This document shows, in pieces, positions 43,940 to 52,820 of a stretch of 64,000 nt of DNA (positions are counted from its first letter, which is position 1; each line of letters opens with the position of its first letter). The translations under genes were made by a program, and so were the position numbers. The stretch comes from an uncultured Clostridia bacterium (GTDB taxonomy: Bacteria; Bacillota; Clostridia; Christensenellales; Borkfalkiaceae). The stretch is from contig CALVWW010000003.1 of the NCBI GenBank assembly GCA_944368155.1, positions 62,001 to 126,000 on the forward strand, read 5' to 3'. The notes beneath the pieces were generated by a model, which worked only from the letters and a program-made list of their open reading frames with translations, made no database searches and was not told the origin of the DNA.

Positions 43940-45250
43940 TTGAAAGCTGTTAAAGGCAGAATGCTTTTCGGCGGCGCGCACGTGCCGGACAATAAGTCCC
44001 TTGCAAAGAACGCGCCGATTGAAGAGCTGCCGGAACCGCCTGAGGTTAAAATCGCCATGAGCCAGTCCCTTGGCAGACCGGCAGTGCCCTGCGTGAACGC
44101 GGGCGACACCGTTCTTAAAGGCCAGCTCATTGCACGCGCGGACGGAGCCGTATCATCGGACGTGTTCGCAAGCGTAAGCGGCGAGGTGACCGGGGTATGC
44201 GAACTTGAAAACGAGTGCGGCAACAAAGACACCTTTGTGTGCATACGCTCTGACGGCACGGGAAAAACGCAGTATCTTCCGCCGCTTGAAAACCCTTCCG
44301 CAGAGCAGATAGTCGAAAGGGTAAAAGAAGCCGGCATCGTAGGTCTTGGCGGCGCGGGCTTTCCCACCGCCGTTAAACTGCGGCCAAAGACGCCCGTTGA
44401 CACGTTTATTGTGAACGGCGCCGAGTGCGAACCGTACCTTACCTGCGACTACCGCGTGATGATTGAGCGTACCGACGACGTTATGCGCGGAGCGCGCTAC
44501 ATTGCAAAGGCGCTCGGCGTAGAAAATATTATAATCGGTATAGAGCGGAATAAGCCCGACTGCATAGAGGCGTTTGAAAAATACAGCGACGTAAAGGTCG
44601 TTTCATTAAAAAAGATATACCCTATGGGCGGCGAAAAACAGCTGATATACAGTGCCACGGGCAGGAAGATAAAGCTCGGGCAGCTTCCCGCCGACGTCGG
44701 CGTTATCGTGAACAACGTAGCCACATGCCTTGCCGTATGCGAGGCGGTTGAGACAGGCAAACCAGCCTGCGAGGCAATTCTTACCGTTTCGGGCAAGTCG
44801 GTAAAAAAGCCTGCAAACGTAAAGGTGCCTGTAGGCACACCGATTTCTTACATCATTGAACATTGCGGCGGCGAGGCCGAGGCTCCCAAAAAAGCTGTGC
44901 TCGGCGGCCCGATGACGGGCGTTGCCATAAAGAGCTACGATAACTACGTTAAAAAGACAACGAGCGGAATTCTGCTCTTATCAGAGAAGGAGGCCGCGGC
45001 AGAGGAACCCACTCCCTGCCTGAACTGCGGCCTGTGCGCGGACCACTGCCCCATGCATCTCATGCCTATGAATACTGCGTTCTATTCCTCAGCGGGAGAT
45101 ATCGACAATGCAGTAAAACTCGGCGGCGTTATGTATTGCATTGAATGCGGCGTATGCGAATATGTATGCCCCGCAAAGAGACCGCTCATTCAGGCGATAA
45201 GAAACACAAAGGCCGCCGTGCGCGCAAAGAATAAAGGAGGCAAACAATGA
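43940..45250 (+). CDS. rnfC: Rnf complex subunit C
   Basis: 436 residues. This peripheral subunit takes electrons from NADH: Gly-rich NADH/FMN region VGLGGAGFPTAVKL near residue 135 and NGAECEPYLTCD near 158, then two [4Fe-4S] sites CLNCGLCADHCP near 360 and CIECGVCEYVCP near 400. The start is a TTG after GGAGG. It is first of rnfCDGEAB, a ferredoxin:NAD+ oxidoreductase that builds a Na+ or H+ gradient. Confidence 0.97.
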   Translation: MKAVKGRMLFGGAHVPDNKSLAKNAPIEELPEPPEVKIAMSQSLGRPAVPCVNAGDTVLKGQLIARADGAVSSDVFASVSGEVTGVCELENECGNKDTFVCIRSDGTGKTQYLPPLENPSAEQIVERVKEAGIVGLGGAGFPTAVKLRPKTPVDTFIVNGAECEPYLTCDYRVMIERTDDVMRGARYIAKALGVENIIIGIERNKPDCIEAFEKYSDVKVVSLKKIYPMGGEKQLIYSATGRKIKLGQLPADVGVIVNNVATCLAVCEAVETGKPACEAILTVSGKSVKKPANVKVPVGTPISYIIEHCGGEAEAPKKAVLGGPMTGVAIKSYDNYVKKTTSGILLLSEKEAAAEEPTPCLNCGLCADHCPMHLMPMNTAFYSSAGDIDNAVKLGGVMYCIECGVCEYVCPAKRPLIQAIRNTKAAVRAKNKGGKQ

Positions 45251-46401
45251 ATAGCAGCATAGTTATCTCCACCCCTCCCCACGTCAAATCCAAGCGCACG
45301 ACAAAAAAGATAATGCTCGACGTTCTGATTGCGCTTGCCCCCGCGGCAATCTGCGGCATCGTTTACTTTTTGTGGGACGCGCTGATACTTGAAGTTACAT
45401 GCGTGGCCTTTGCCGTACTTGCTGAGTTTGTTTACTTTTTTATAGCCAAAGGCGGATTTAACGTCCGCTTTGCAAACAAAGAGACAAAGACGCTGGCAAA
45501 GGACATAAAACAGTTGAAAAAGAGCGGGCAGCCTGCGGACGAAGCCTGCGCGCAGTTGAAAGACAAGCGCTCGCAGCTGAGAAAAGAGGCCTTTTCAAAG
45601 TCGGGTGCGGTCTGCAAAAAGTGGGCAAGGCAATTTGACTTTACATCCGTTGTTACAGGGCTCATCCTCGCGCTCATACTGCCCCCCACCGTGCACTGGT
45701 ACGAGGCGGCCATAGGCGCGGTATTTGCCATAGTAGTAGTTAAAATGGTGTTCGGCGGCACGGGGAAAAACATTGCCAACCCTGCCTCTGTCGGAAGGGT
45801 GTTCATGCTCATATCCTTTGTTATCACAATGAATATCTACCCTGCCGCAAACTTCGGACCTATCGACGGCGCAACCCTCGGGACAGGCTCGACCTATCTT
45901 TCGGGCGCGCTGCTCACCGACAACCCCAACCTTGAAGCAATGTCGCTTTTAGACCTGTTTTTAGGCACCGGCGTTGCCGGATGCATAGGCGAAACGTGCA
46001 AGCTTGCGCTTATCGCAGGATATATATACCTTTGCGTGCGCAGAGTAATCAAATGGTGGCAACCCGTTTTGTTCCTTGCTGTAACAGGGCTTATGACCGT
46101 TGCATTGAACGGAGACTTTGCATTCTTCCTGCCCTCCATTCTCTCCGGCGGCGTTATGTTCGGCGCTATATTTATGATGACCGACTATGTAACCTCACCC
46201 AAGGGGCTGTATGCACAGATTGTTTATTATGCGCTTGGCGGCCTTCTCGTGGCAGTTTTAAGGCACTTCACTCACCTCGAGGTCACTTCGTTTGTCATAA
46301 TCATAATGAACCTCATCGTACCCCTTTTGGACAACTTTATAAGACGCAGGCCTTTCGGATATGTTAAAGAAAAGAAAAATAAGGAGGGTGCCGGAAAATG
46401 A
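45247..46401 (+). CDS. rnfD: Rnf complex subunit D
   Basis: 384 residues, polytopic, with a covalent-FMN motif region around GTGSTYLSGA near residue 215 (family: S-G-A-T-like). It overlaps rnfC by four bases. Compared with typical RnfD (about 310-350 residues) there is an extra basic cytoplasmic stretch at about 72-130 (LAKDIKQLKKSGQPADEA, KDKRSQLRKEAF) between early membrane helices. GGTGKNIANPASVGRVF is the conserved core. Confidence 0.96.
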   Translation: MNSSIVISTPPHVKSKRTTKKIMLDVLIALAPAAICGIVYFLWDALILEVTCVAFAVLAEFVYFFIAKGGFNVRFANKETKTLAKDIKQLKKSGQPADEACAQLKDKRSQLRKEAFSKSGAVCKKWARQFDFTSVVTGLILALILPPTVHWYEAAIGAVFAIVVVKMVFGGTGKNIANPASVGRVFMLISFVITMNIYPAANFGPIDGATLGTGSTYLSGALLTDNPNLEAMSLLDLFLGTGVAGCIGETCKLALIAGYIYLCVRRVIKWWQPVLFLAVTGLMTVALNGDFAFFLPSILSGGVMFGAIFMMTDYVTSPKGLYAQIVYYALGGLLVAVLRHFTHLEVTSFVIIIMNLIVPLLDNFIRRRPFGYVKEKKNKEGAGK

Positions 46402-48668
46402 GCGAAACCAGCGGAAAAGAAAAGAAATCGTTTACCGTGAAGGGCTTTTTTAAGAGTACCTCCTTTAAGTGTATAGCCGTGCTGCTTGCAATCGTGCTCA
46501 TATCGGGCATATTGCTTACGATATGCAACAGTCTGTTCTACGTTTCGGCAGACGAGAGATTGCAAAGAGTGCTCTCAAACATATACGGAAGAGAAGTTAC
46601 GGCGACGGAAATTGTTCTGGATGAACCCAATATTGAAAGCTATGAGATAGTAACCGACGGCTCCACTTCGGGTTACGGCGATTACATGCCGGAAGGCGTT
46701 AAAGACGGTTCGCTTTTCAGACATAAGACCCAGAGCGATTTGCTTTCGCTTTTAAATCTTGACGGCGAATTTACAACGGGAAATCTCGACGGCTCGCTTT
46801 CAACAGGTGCAACATACTCGAACTTTTTGTGCACCTATGCAGCTTTATTCGCCGCTGTCAACTATCAGAACGCGCTTGACGGCAGGGAGGTTGCCGTGCT
46901 TTCGAGGACAAAATATATCGACCTTGAAAAGACGGCATACTCGGTTGACGGAAGCAATGTGACTTTCGATATCACCACCACATCCTATTCACGCGCAGGT
47001 GTATTTGAAATAGACGTCACGGTAGGCGAAAACGGAGTAATATCCTCCTACACAATCGTTACAAACGGCTCATCGCCCGAATCGTTTGGCGACAGAATGG
47101 ACGAATCGGTGCTGAACGGTTCACTTTATATCGGCAAAGACGGGGCGGCAATGCTCGAACTGTTCGCCGAGACCGGCATGACGATAGACAACACCGACGA
47201 AGTACTCGTAACAGGCGCAACATATTCAAATTTTTTGTGCGCTTACGCTGCGCTGTTCGCTACTGCAAACTATGACGCCATAATAAACGACGGCGCTGAA
47301 ATTTCGGAAGAGCTTGAATATACGCAGTATATCAACACCGCAGAGACAACAGCAACTGTTTCCGAAGGCGGCATAGACTTCACCGTAGTTACGACAGAAT
47401 ACAGCAGAGCGGACGCCTTTACCATAGATATAAGAGTGCGAGGCGGCTTTGAAACGGAGTATACAGGCGGCAATATAAACAGCGCCTACTACATCGAGGA
47501 CGACGGAAATTACCTTGTAAACGCTACGGGTACGGGCGGCTTTTCAGGCGGCACGGTGACATGCTGGGTAGTTATCAACATGAACGACGGCACCGTGAGC
47601 GGCGTAGGCAAAGTCGTTATCGACAGCAACTCCGGACAGTCGTATATAAGCAGAGTAAACAAAGACAGCGTGCTTTCGCAGTTCGAAGGCGAGTTCGAAG
47701 AGGGCGAGGAAGCTTCGGCATGGACGGGCACGGGCGCAACCATGTCGCTTACGGCAATTACCGGCGCCGTAAATACCGCGCTATCCTTTGCCAGGGAAGA
47801 GCTTGCCTCAAATACAAATCCCGACCCGCTGGCAGGCTATGAATATACCGACTACATCAACGGCTATCTCACCACCGTAACGACGGACGGAAGCAATGTA
47901 AACTACAGAGTCGTTACCTCTGCGTTTGCACACGCACAGTCGTTTACAATAGACATTACTGTAGGCACAGGCGGCGTTATTTCCGATTATGAAATAATAA
48001 CAAACGGCTCCACTGCTGACAGATATATTGAGGCAATGCCTGAAAACGTGAAGGACGGTTCGCTGTATATAGGCAAGGATGCAGATGCCATATTATCTAT
48101 ACTTTCAGATAACGGCATTTCGTCGGACGGCGTATTTGAAGACGGCGCTGACGGCAATTTGCATACAGGCGCGACATACTCCAACTCCCTGTGCACATAT
48201 GCGGCGCTGTTTGCGGCGGCAAACTATGATTATGCGCTTGAAAACGCCGTGCAGTATGAATACACTCAATATATCAATCTTGCAAACACCTCATATTCTG
48301 TAAACGGCAATGAAGTAACCTACAAAATAGCCACGCAGGGCGGTATAAGGGGAAGCTTTTCTATAAGCATAAAGGTTGCAAACGGCACAGTGACACAATT
48401 CGAAATATTATCGAACGGCTCTTCGCAAATGCCCGAACAGGACTACGGCGAACTTATGGACCAATCTGTATTGAACGGCTCGCTGTTCGTCGGCAAGAAC
48501 CTTGAAGAACTAAAAACGCTTTTTAACGGCGAAGGTTTTGAATGGGGCGACATCGACGGCGAGTTGCACACGGGCGCAACGATTTCCAATTTCCTGTGCG
48601 CATATTCGGCGCTGTTTGCCACCGCCAACTACAATACCGTGCTTGATAACGCAGGAGGTGTGCTATGA
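46398..48668 (+). CDS. rnfG: RnfG with five FMN-binding domains
   Basis: 756 residues, versus about 200 for ordinary RnfG. One N-terminal membrane helix (about 25-48) leads to an exported chain with five TGAT flavinylation motifs at 136-139, 272-275, 445-448, 590-593 and 725-728; Thr139, 275, 448, 593 and 728 are the expected FMN attachment sites ([ST]GATx[ST]). Units 1, 2, 4 and 5 resemble each other strongly (TGATYSNFLCxYAALFAxxNY after an NGSLYIGKD segment); unit 3 (GTGATMSLTAITGAV, preceded by GTVSGVGKVVI) is nearest the classical RnfG domain. It sits in the normal rnfG slot, and ApbE is encoded 2.8 kb away. Confidence 0.93.
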   Translation: MSETSGKEKKSFTVKGFFKSTSFKCIAVLLAIVLISGILLTICNSLFYVSADERLQRVLSNIYGREVTATEIVLDEPNIESYEIVTDGSTSGYGDYMPEGVKDGSLFRHKTQSDLLSLLNLDGEFTTGNLDGSLSTGATYSNFLCTYAALFAAVNYQNALDGREVAVLSRTKYIDLEKTAYSVDGSNVTFDITTTSYSRAGVFEIDVTVGENGVISSYTIVTNGSSPESFGDRMDESVLNGSLYIGKDGAAMLELFAETGMTIDNTDEVLVTGATYSNFLCAYAALFATANYDAIINDGAEISEELEYTQYINTAETTATVSEGGIDFTVVTTEYSRADAFTIDIRVRGGFETEYTGGNINSAYYIEDDGNYLVNATGTGGFSGGTVTCWVVINMNDGTVSGVGKVVIDSNSGQSYISRVNKDSVLSQFEGEFEEGEEASAWTGTGATMSLTAITGAVNTALSFAREELASNTNPDPLAGYEYTDYINGYLTTVTTDGSNVNYRVVTSAFAHAQSFTIDITVGTGGVISDYEIITNGSTADRYIEAMPENVKDGSLYIGKDADAILSILSDNGISSDGVFEDGADGNLHTGATYSNSLCTYAALFAAANYDYALENAVQYEYTQYINLANTSYSVNGNEVTYKIATQGGIRGSFSISIKVANGTVTQFEILSNGSSQMPEQDYGELMDQSVLNGSLFVGKNLEELKTLFNGEGFEWGDIDGELHTGATISNFLCAYSALFATANYNTVLDNAGGVL

Positions 48669-49315
48669 ACAAATATGCAAAGATAAGTTTAGACGGACTC
48701 ATCTTCCAGAACCCCACCTTTATGCTGGTGCTGGGCACCTGCCCCACTCTCGGACTTATTTCATCCGCCTCCAGCGCGGCGGGCATGGGCCTCACCGTAG
48801 TGGTAATTCTCACGCTGAGCAATATGCTGATTTCTGCGCTGAGAAAGTTGATTCCAAACGCCGTGCGAATTCCGTCATATATCGTTATAATCGCGACGCT
48901 TGTTACCCTTGCCAGAATGGTGCTTGAAAAGTTTGTGCCGGACCTGTACGACAGTTTGGGCGGATTCCTCGCACTTATTGTCGTTAACTGCATAATCCTC
49001 GGCAGAGCGGAGGCGTTTGCAAGCAAGCATACGGTGATTGAATCGGCGGTCGACGGCGTGGCAACCGGCCTCGGCTTTACCGCCGCACTCACAATAATGG
49101 GCATTATCTGTGAATTTTTGGGTTCAGGCTCAATATTCGGCCTGCAGATAATGGAATTTACGATAGGCGCGTTTGCAAACCCCGCTGGAGCCTTCCTTGT
49201 TTACGGCACCTGCATTGCAATATTCGTTTATATCATGGACACAATAGAGCGCGTGCGCAGGGAAAAGAAATACAGGCCTTTGACGCACGAATCTCTCGCA
49301 CAGGAGGTGGCGTAA
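48665..49315 (+). CDS. rnfE: Rnf complex subunit E
   Basis: 216 residues, six membrane helices. NPTFMLVLGTCPTLGL (with the conserved Cys of the membrane [2Fe-2S] region) near residue 15 and IVVNCIILGRAEAFAS near 105 are typical. It overlaps rnfG by four bases (ATGA). With RnfA it forms the membrane core. Confidence 0.96.
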   Translation: MNKYAKISLDGLIFQNPTFMLVLGTCPTLGLISSASSAAGMGLTVVVILTLSNMLISALRKLIPNAVRIPSYIVIIATLVTLARMVLEKFVPDLYDSLGGFLALIVVNCIILGRAEAFASKHTVIESAVDGVATGLGFTAALTIMGIICEFLGSGSIFGLQIMEFTIGAFANPAGAFLVYGTCIAIFVYIMDTIERVRREKKYRPLTHESLAQEVA

Positions 49316-49930
49316 ATGGGAACATTTATAGCGATAGTCCTTGCCGCCGTGCTCACAAATAACTTTATTACCGTGCGCACATACGGCATCTGCCCCTTTT
49401 TGGGCGTTTCGAAAAAGACAAACTCGGCCGTCGGCATGGGCATTGCCGTGACCATAGTCATGGCCATTGCCACGGCAGTGACATATCCTCTGTATGAGTA
49501 CGTAATGAAACCGCTCAATATAGAGTTTTTAGAGATTATTTTCTTCATCTTCATCATCGCAGCGCTCGTGCAGATGATTGAAAAGGTAATACAGAAACTC
49601 TCTCCTCCCCTCTACAACGCGATGGGCATATACCTGCCGCTTATAACCACAAACTGCGCCGTTCTCGGCGTGTGCGAGCTGGTTATCGGCGACAACTTTA
49701 TGGAGAACACGGTAGGGGTCGCTGCGGCGATGAACACCGGTTGGGCGGTTTTATACGCCGTGTTTGCAGGGCTGGGATTTACGCTCGTAATGATTATAAT
49801 GAGCGGACTTCGCGAAAGGATAGGCAACTACGGAGAAATGCCCAAAGCTTTAAAGGGCTTCCCCATAGCCATGATAACGGCGAGCATCATCTGCATGGCA
49901 TTCACCGTGTTCAGTTCCATTCAGGTTTGA
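49316..49930 (+). CDS. rnfA: Rnf complex subunit A
   Basis: 204 residues, six membrane helices. Conserved parts: AAVLTNNFITVRTYGICPFLGVSKK near the N-terminus (with Cys) and LITTNCAVLGVCELV near 105. It follows the rnfE stop directly with no gap. It is homologous to RnfE in inverted topology. Confidence 0.96.
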   Translation: MGTFIAIVLAAVLTNNFITVRTYGICPFLGVSKKTNSAVGMGIAVTIVMAIATAVTYPLYEYVMKPLNIEFLEIIFFIFIIAALVQMIEKVIQKLSPPLYNAMGIYLPLITTNCAVLGVCELVIGDNFMENTVGVAAAMNTGWAVLYAVFAGLGFTLVMIIMSGLRERIGNYGEMPKALKGFPIAMITASIICMAFTVFSSIQV

Positions 49931-49940
49931 GGAGGGCGAT

Positions 49941-50774
49941 ATGAATTTACTTGTTAGCTTAGGCGAATTAAACGCCGAAACCTGGAAAACTGTCGGAATT
50001 GTTGCGGGTATTCTTGCGGGAATAGCGCTTGTACTCGTTATAGCCATTCTCGTTATAGGCAAAGTGTTCAAAGTGGACGTAGACGAAAAGGTTACGGCTA
50101 TACTTGAAAATCTTGCCGGTGCAAACTGCGGCGGGTGCGGCTGCTCGGGTTGCAGCGGTTTTGCACAGAAACTGGCCTGCGGGCAGGGCGACCTTGCCGA
50201 CTGCCACGTCACCTCGCCCGAAAAGAAGGCGGAAATTGCCAAGCTTTTGGGCATTGAAGTGAAAGACGAAGAACCTACCGTTGCGATAGTGCATTGCAAC
50301 GGCGGCGCGGAAAATGCGCCCGACGCATTTGAATACAACGGAAACCCCACATGCAAGGCATGCAATACGCTGCTCGGCGGCAACAAACTGTGCAAATCGG
50401 CCTGCCTCGGCTGCGGCGACTGCGCTTCGGTCTGCCCTGAAAAGGCAATAAAAGTCGAAGGCAGGCTTGCAAAAGTCATACCTGAAAGATGCATTTCGTG
50501 CGGGGCGTGCATAAACGCCTGCCCCAAACACATAATAGAGCGCATCCCTGCAAGCGCGCCCGTCTATGTGGCCTGCTCCTCCCATTGCCCCGGCAAAGAG
50601 GTACGAGCGCAGTGCAAAGTTGGCTGTATAAGTTGCGGAATATGTGCAAAGAGCTGCCCGCACGGCGCAATAACCATGGTCGACAATCTGCCTGCATTCG
50701 ATTATTCAAAATGCACGGGGTGTTTGACCTGTGTTTCGAAGTGTCCGAGAAAGATTATTCTTGTAAGGGAATAA
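49941..50774 (+). CDS. rnfB: Rnf complex subunit B (multi-cluster ferredoxin-like)
   Basis: 277 residues. An N-terminal membrane helix (about 17-41), then a four-Cys Fe-S domain (GANCGGCGCSGCSGFA...DC), then cysteine motifs CKACN...CKSACLGCGDCASVCP, CISCGACINACP, CISCGICAKSCP and CTGCLTCVSKCP: four [4Fe-4S] ferredoxin-type sites besides the first cluster. It is the electron entry from ferredoxin. It is last in the operon and followed by a strong terminator. Confidence 0.96.
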   Translation: MNLLVSLGELNAETWKTVGIVAGILAGIALVLVIAILVIGKVFKVDVDEKVTAILENLAGANCGGCGCSGCSGFAQKLACGQGDLADCHVTSPEKKAEIAKLLGIEVKDEEPTVAIVHCNGGAENAPDAFEYNGNPTCKACNTLLGGNKLCKSACLGCGDCASVCPEKAIKVEGRLAKVIPERCISCGACINACPKHIIERIPASAPVYVACSSHCPGKEVRAQCKVGCISCGICAKSCPHGAITMVDNLPAFDYSKCTGCLTCVSKCPRKIILVRE

Positions 50775-50791
50775 TAATCATTAACGGCCGG

Positions 50792-50830
50792 CAAAAGCCC
50801 GCCGCGGAAAAATTCCGCGGCGGGCTTTTG
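50792..50830 (+). terminator. Terminator of the rnf operon
   Basis: CAAAAGCCCGCCGCGGA pairs perfectly with TCCGCGGCGGGCTTTTG. The convergent NusG_II gene ends 57 bp further. Confidence 0.8.
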
Positions 50831-50886
50831 AACGTTATAAAACTAATTTTGCATTAAATACTCCCGATTTTAAGGCAGAGCATCTC

Positions 50887-51387
50887 TCAGCCGACGGGCA
50901 GAATTCCGTCGATATCAGAGAACCCTGCCGGCACTATCTGAAAATTGTGCGGAGTACATACAATGACGCCTGAATTATCTGTAATGGCCGGAGTATGAAC
51001 GCAGTCGCGACGGGCAGAACAATCGCTCTCTGTAACAGCGACTGAACGTGCGGATTTATCGATAAATATTATGTTATAGTCTGAAGGCAAGGTAAGGGAA
51101 CCGCCGTCGATACAGAAGGTTATCATAAGGCCGTTGCCGTCTTCGCTGTAAGCATATTCCACATTGTCTTCCATATATACGGTCAGTTCGTCGGAGGAAA
51201 AGTCATAATAAAAAACCGGCTCGTTATTGTACTGCCCCTCCACCGCCGAAAGCGCGCTGTTGTCGCCCGTTAAAAATACAGCGAGGAAAACAGCGGCCAC
51301 TATCAGTGCGATGGCGCCGTATATCAGGATATCCCAGATTTTAAAAAACCTGTCCTGTTTAAGCTGGTCGACCTTTTTTTGTGACAT
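50887..51387 (-). CDS. NusG domain II-containing membrane protein
   Basis: 166 residues. One membrane helix (about 20-45) anchors an outer beta domain. The C-terminal part with CSARRDCVHTPAITDNSGVIVCTPHNFQI (key cysteines and the C-x-H/P-N ending) matches the NusG_II domain seen in many Bacillota proteins encoded with FMN-binding and ApbE genes. Its cysteines could form a disulfide or redox site. It lies between rnf and apbE, convergent with rnf, and is downstream of apbE on the same strand. Confidence 0.85.
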   Translation of the reverse strand: MSQKKVDQLKQDRFFKIWDILIYGAIALIVAAVFLAVFLTGDNSALSAVEGQYNNEPVFYYDFSSDELTVYMEDNVEYAYSEDGNGLMITFCIDGGSLTLPSDYNIIFIDKSARSVAVTESDCSARRDCVHTPAITDNSGVIVCTPHNFQIVPAGFSDIDGILPVG

Positions 51388-51452
51388 AAGCCTCCGCCTT
51401 TAAAAGCGCACCCGATTGACTGAGGCGCTTAGCTCCGCCGATTGGCAACGCA

Positions 51453-52682
51453 CTATCTGGTGCCGGTAAATACTACATTCCCGTTCGCATCGATTGTGCA
51501 GGCAACGGTATAATTCCCGCGCATAATATTGTATTCGCCTTCTGGAATATTTGTAATGAGCAAGTATTCGCCGAGAGAATTCTGATAAATAAACGTTATT
51601 TTAAGCCCCGACGCTTTTACGACGTCGGAATTTATATACTCAATCGCCCTGTCAAGCCCCATTGCCATAATTGCCGTTGTGCGCGCGTCGGCCTCTGCGG
51701 CGGTGCCGCCTATGCAGTTTGCCATTACCATGCCGGTCTGTATGGGCGAGCCCGTAAACGGGTCGATTATATGACAGTAGCGCGTATCTTCGATTATATA
51801 ATAATTTTCATAATCGCCGCTGGTGGAAAGATTAATGTCGGACGCATAGAGCGACATAAAGTAATCGTCGTCGGTGTTATCGTCTTCAATACTGGTACGA
51901 GGGTCGCGAATCTCAATGAGCCAGTCGCCGTTATCGCTTGCATAGGTCTTGTTTGCAGCCATGCTCGACGAACCGTAAGAAAAACTGGAGCGGTCGTAAC
52001 TTTCGCTCCGGATATAATCATCTATGATATCTACAGCGTAACCCTTTGCTATGCCGCTCAAATCGATTGCCAGAGAGTAAGTTACGCCCTCCACCTCTAC
52101 CGTTGTCTGCGGCTTAACAGCATAGTATCTTCCGTTATTAACTGAAAGCCCGATATCGGCAAAACTCTGCGACAGAGTCTGAAATGCCTTTACATACTCG
52201 TCATCGGGCAACTGAGCCTTAGTATTTTCCCTGTCATAGGGACGGGTTACTCCCTCCGGACGAGCAGCAAAACCATAGAGGTCGACGCTGTAATAAACGC
52301 CGGCATTGTAATAGCCCTCCGTTTCCTCATACATATCGAGGGCAAGAGATAAAACCGTGTAGGCTTGCCCGCTTATTTCAACGGTGTCGCCGGGGGCAGC
52401 TTCGTTGAACCGGCAAACGTCTGAATCTTCCACCGTAGTGCTGAAGATATTTTCAAATGATTTGAGCATATCTTCCACTTCAGCACCGATATCGATGGCA
52501 ACCTGTTTTTGCTCGTCGGTAAAAAATTCGCCCTCGAGGACGAGAGTTGCATATGTGCCGAAAGAGGTATATGTGCGTCTGTAACGCGAGAAGTTGTTTG
52601 AATTGGATGAAGTACAGCCGCTGAATATGGCCGCGCATGCCGCAAGTGACGCGGCGGAAACTGCAAGTAATTTTTTTATCAT
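51453..52682 (-). CDS. apbE: FAD:protein FMN transferase (ApbE lipoprotein)
   Basis: 409 residues with a lipoprotein signal (FSGC, Cys22 region), so it acts outside the membrane. Motifs: SFENIFSTTVEDSDVCRFNEA near 95, LAIDLSGIAKGYAVD near 208, CHIIDPFTGSP near 305 and the Mg-binding ADARTTAIMAMG near 335. The enzyme transfers FMN from FAD to the Thr of S/T-GAT motifs. Being 2.8 kb from an RnfG with five such motifs, it is the natural enzyme for loading them. Confidence 0.95.
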   Translation of the reverse strand: MIKKLLAVSAASLAACAAIFSGCTSSNSNNFSRYRRTYTSFGTYATLVLEGEFFTDEQKQVAIDIGAEVEDMLKSFENIFSTTVEDSDVCRFNEAAPGDTVEISGQAYTVLSLALDMYEETEGYYNAGVYYSVDLYGFAARPEGVTRPYDRENTKAQLPDDEYVKAFQTLSQSFADIGLSVNNGRYYAVKPQTTVEVEGVTYSLAIDLSGIAKGYAVDIIDDYIRSESYDRSSFSYGSSSMAANKTYASDNGDWLIEIRDPRTSIEDDNTDDDYFMSLYASDINLSTSGDYENYYIIEDTRYCHIIDPFTGSPIQTGMVMANCIGGTAAEADARTTAIMAMGLDRAIEYINSDVVKASGLKITFIYQNSLGEYLLITNIPEGEYNIMRGNYTVACTIDANGNVVFTGTR

Positions 52683-52771
52683 AAGCTGCTAATTATTATA
52701 CATTATCGGGCGGCAAAAAGGCAAACCAAAATGCACGCCTGATATATTTAAAAAAGTGTTTTAACAAAATA

Positions 52772-52804
52772 TGCCGCGGCGCGCCATTCCTTTGCGCCGC
52801 GGCA
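52772..52804 (-). terminator. Terminator after the ABC exporter gene
   Basis: TGCCGCGGCGC pairs with TGCGCCGCGGCA... stem on the minus strand, followed by a T-rich TATTTTGTT. It ends the gene at 52821. Confidence 0.7.
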
Positions 52805-52820
52805 CCTGAGTTTTTACAGA

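Noticed and set aside
49968-50663. Long open frame antisense to rnfB (231 codons)
   Set aside because: rnfB is certain, with five cysteine clusters; the antisense product is a Cys/Ala/Arg shadow.
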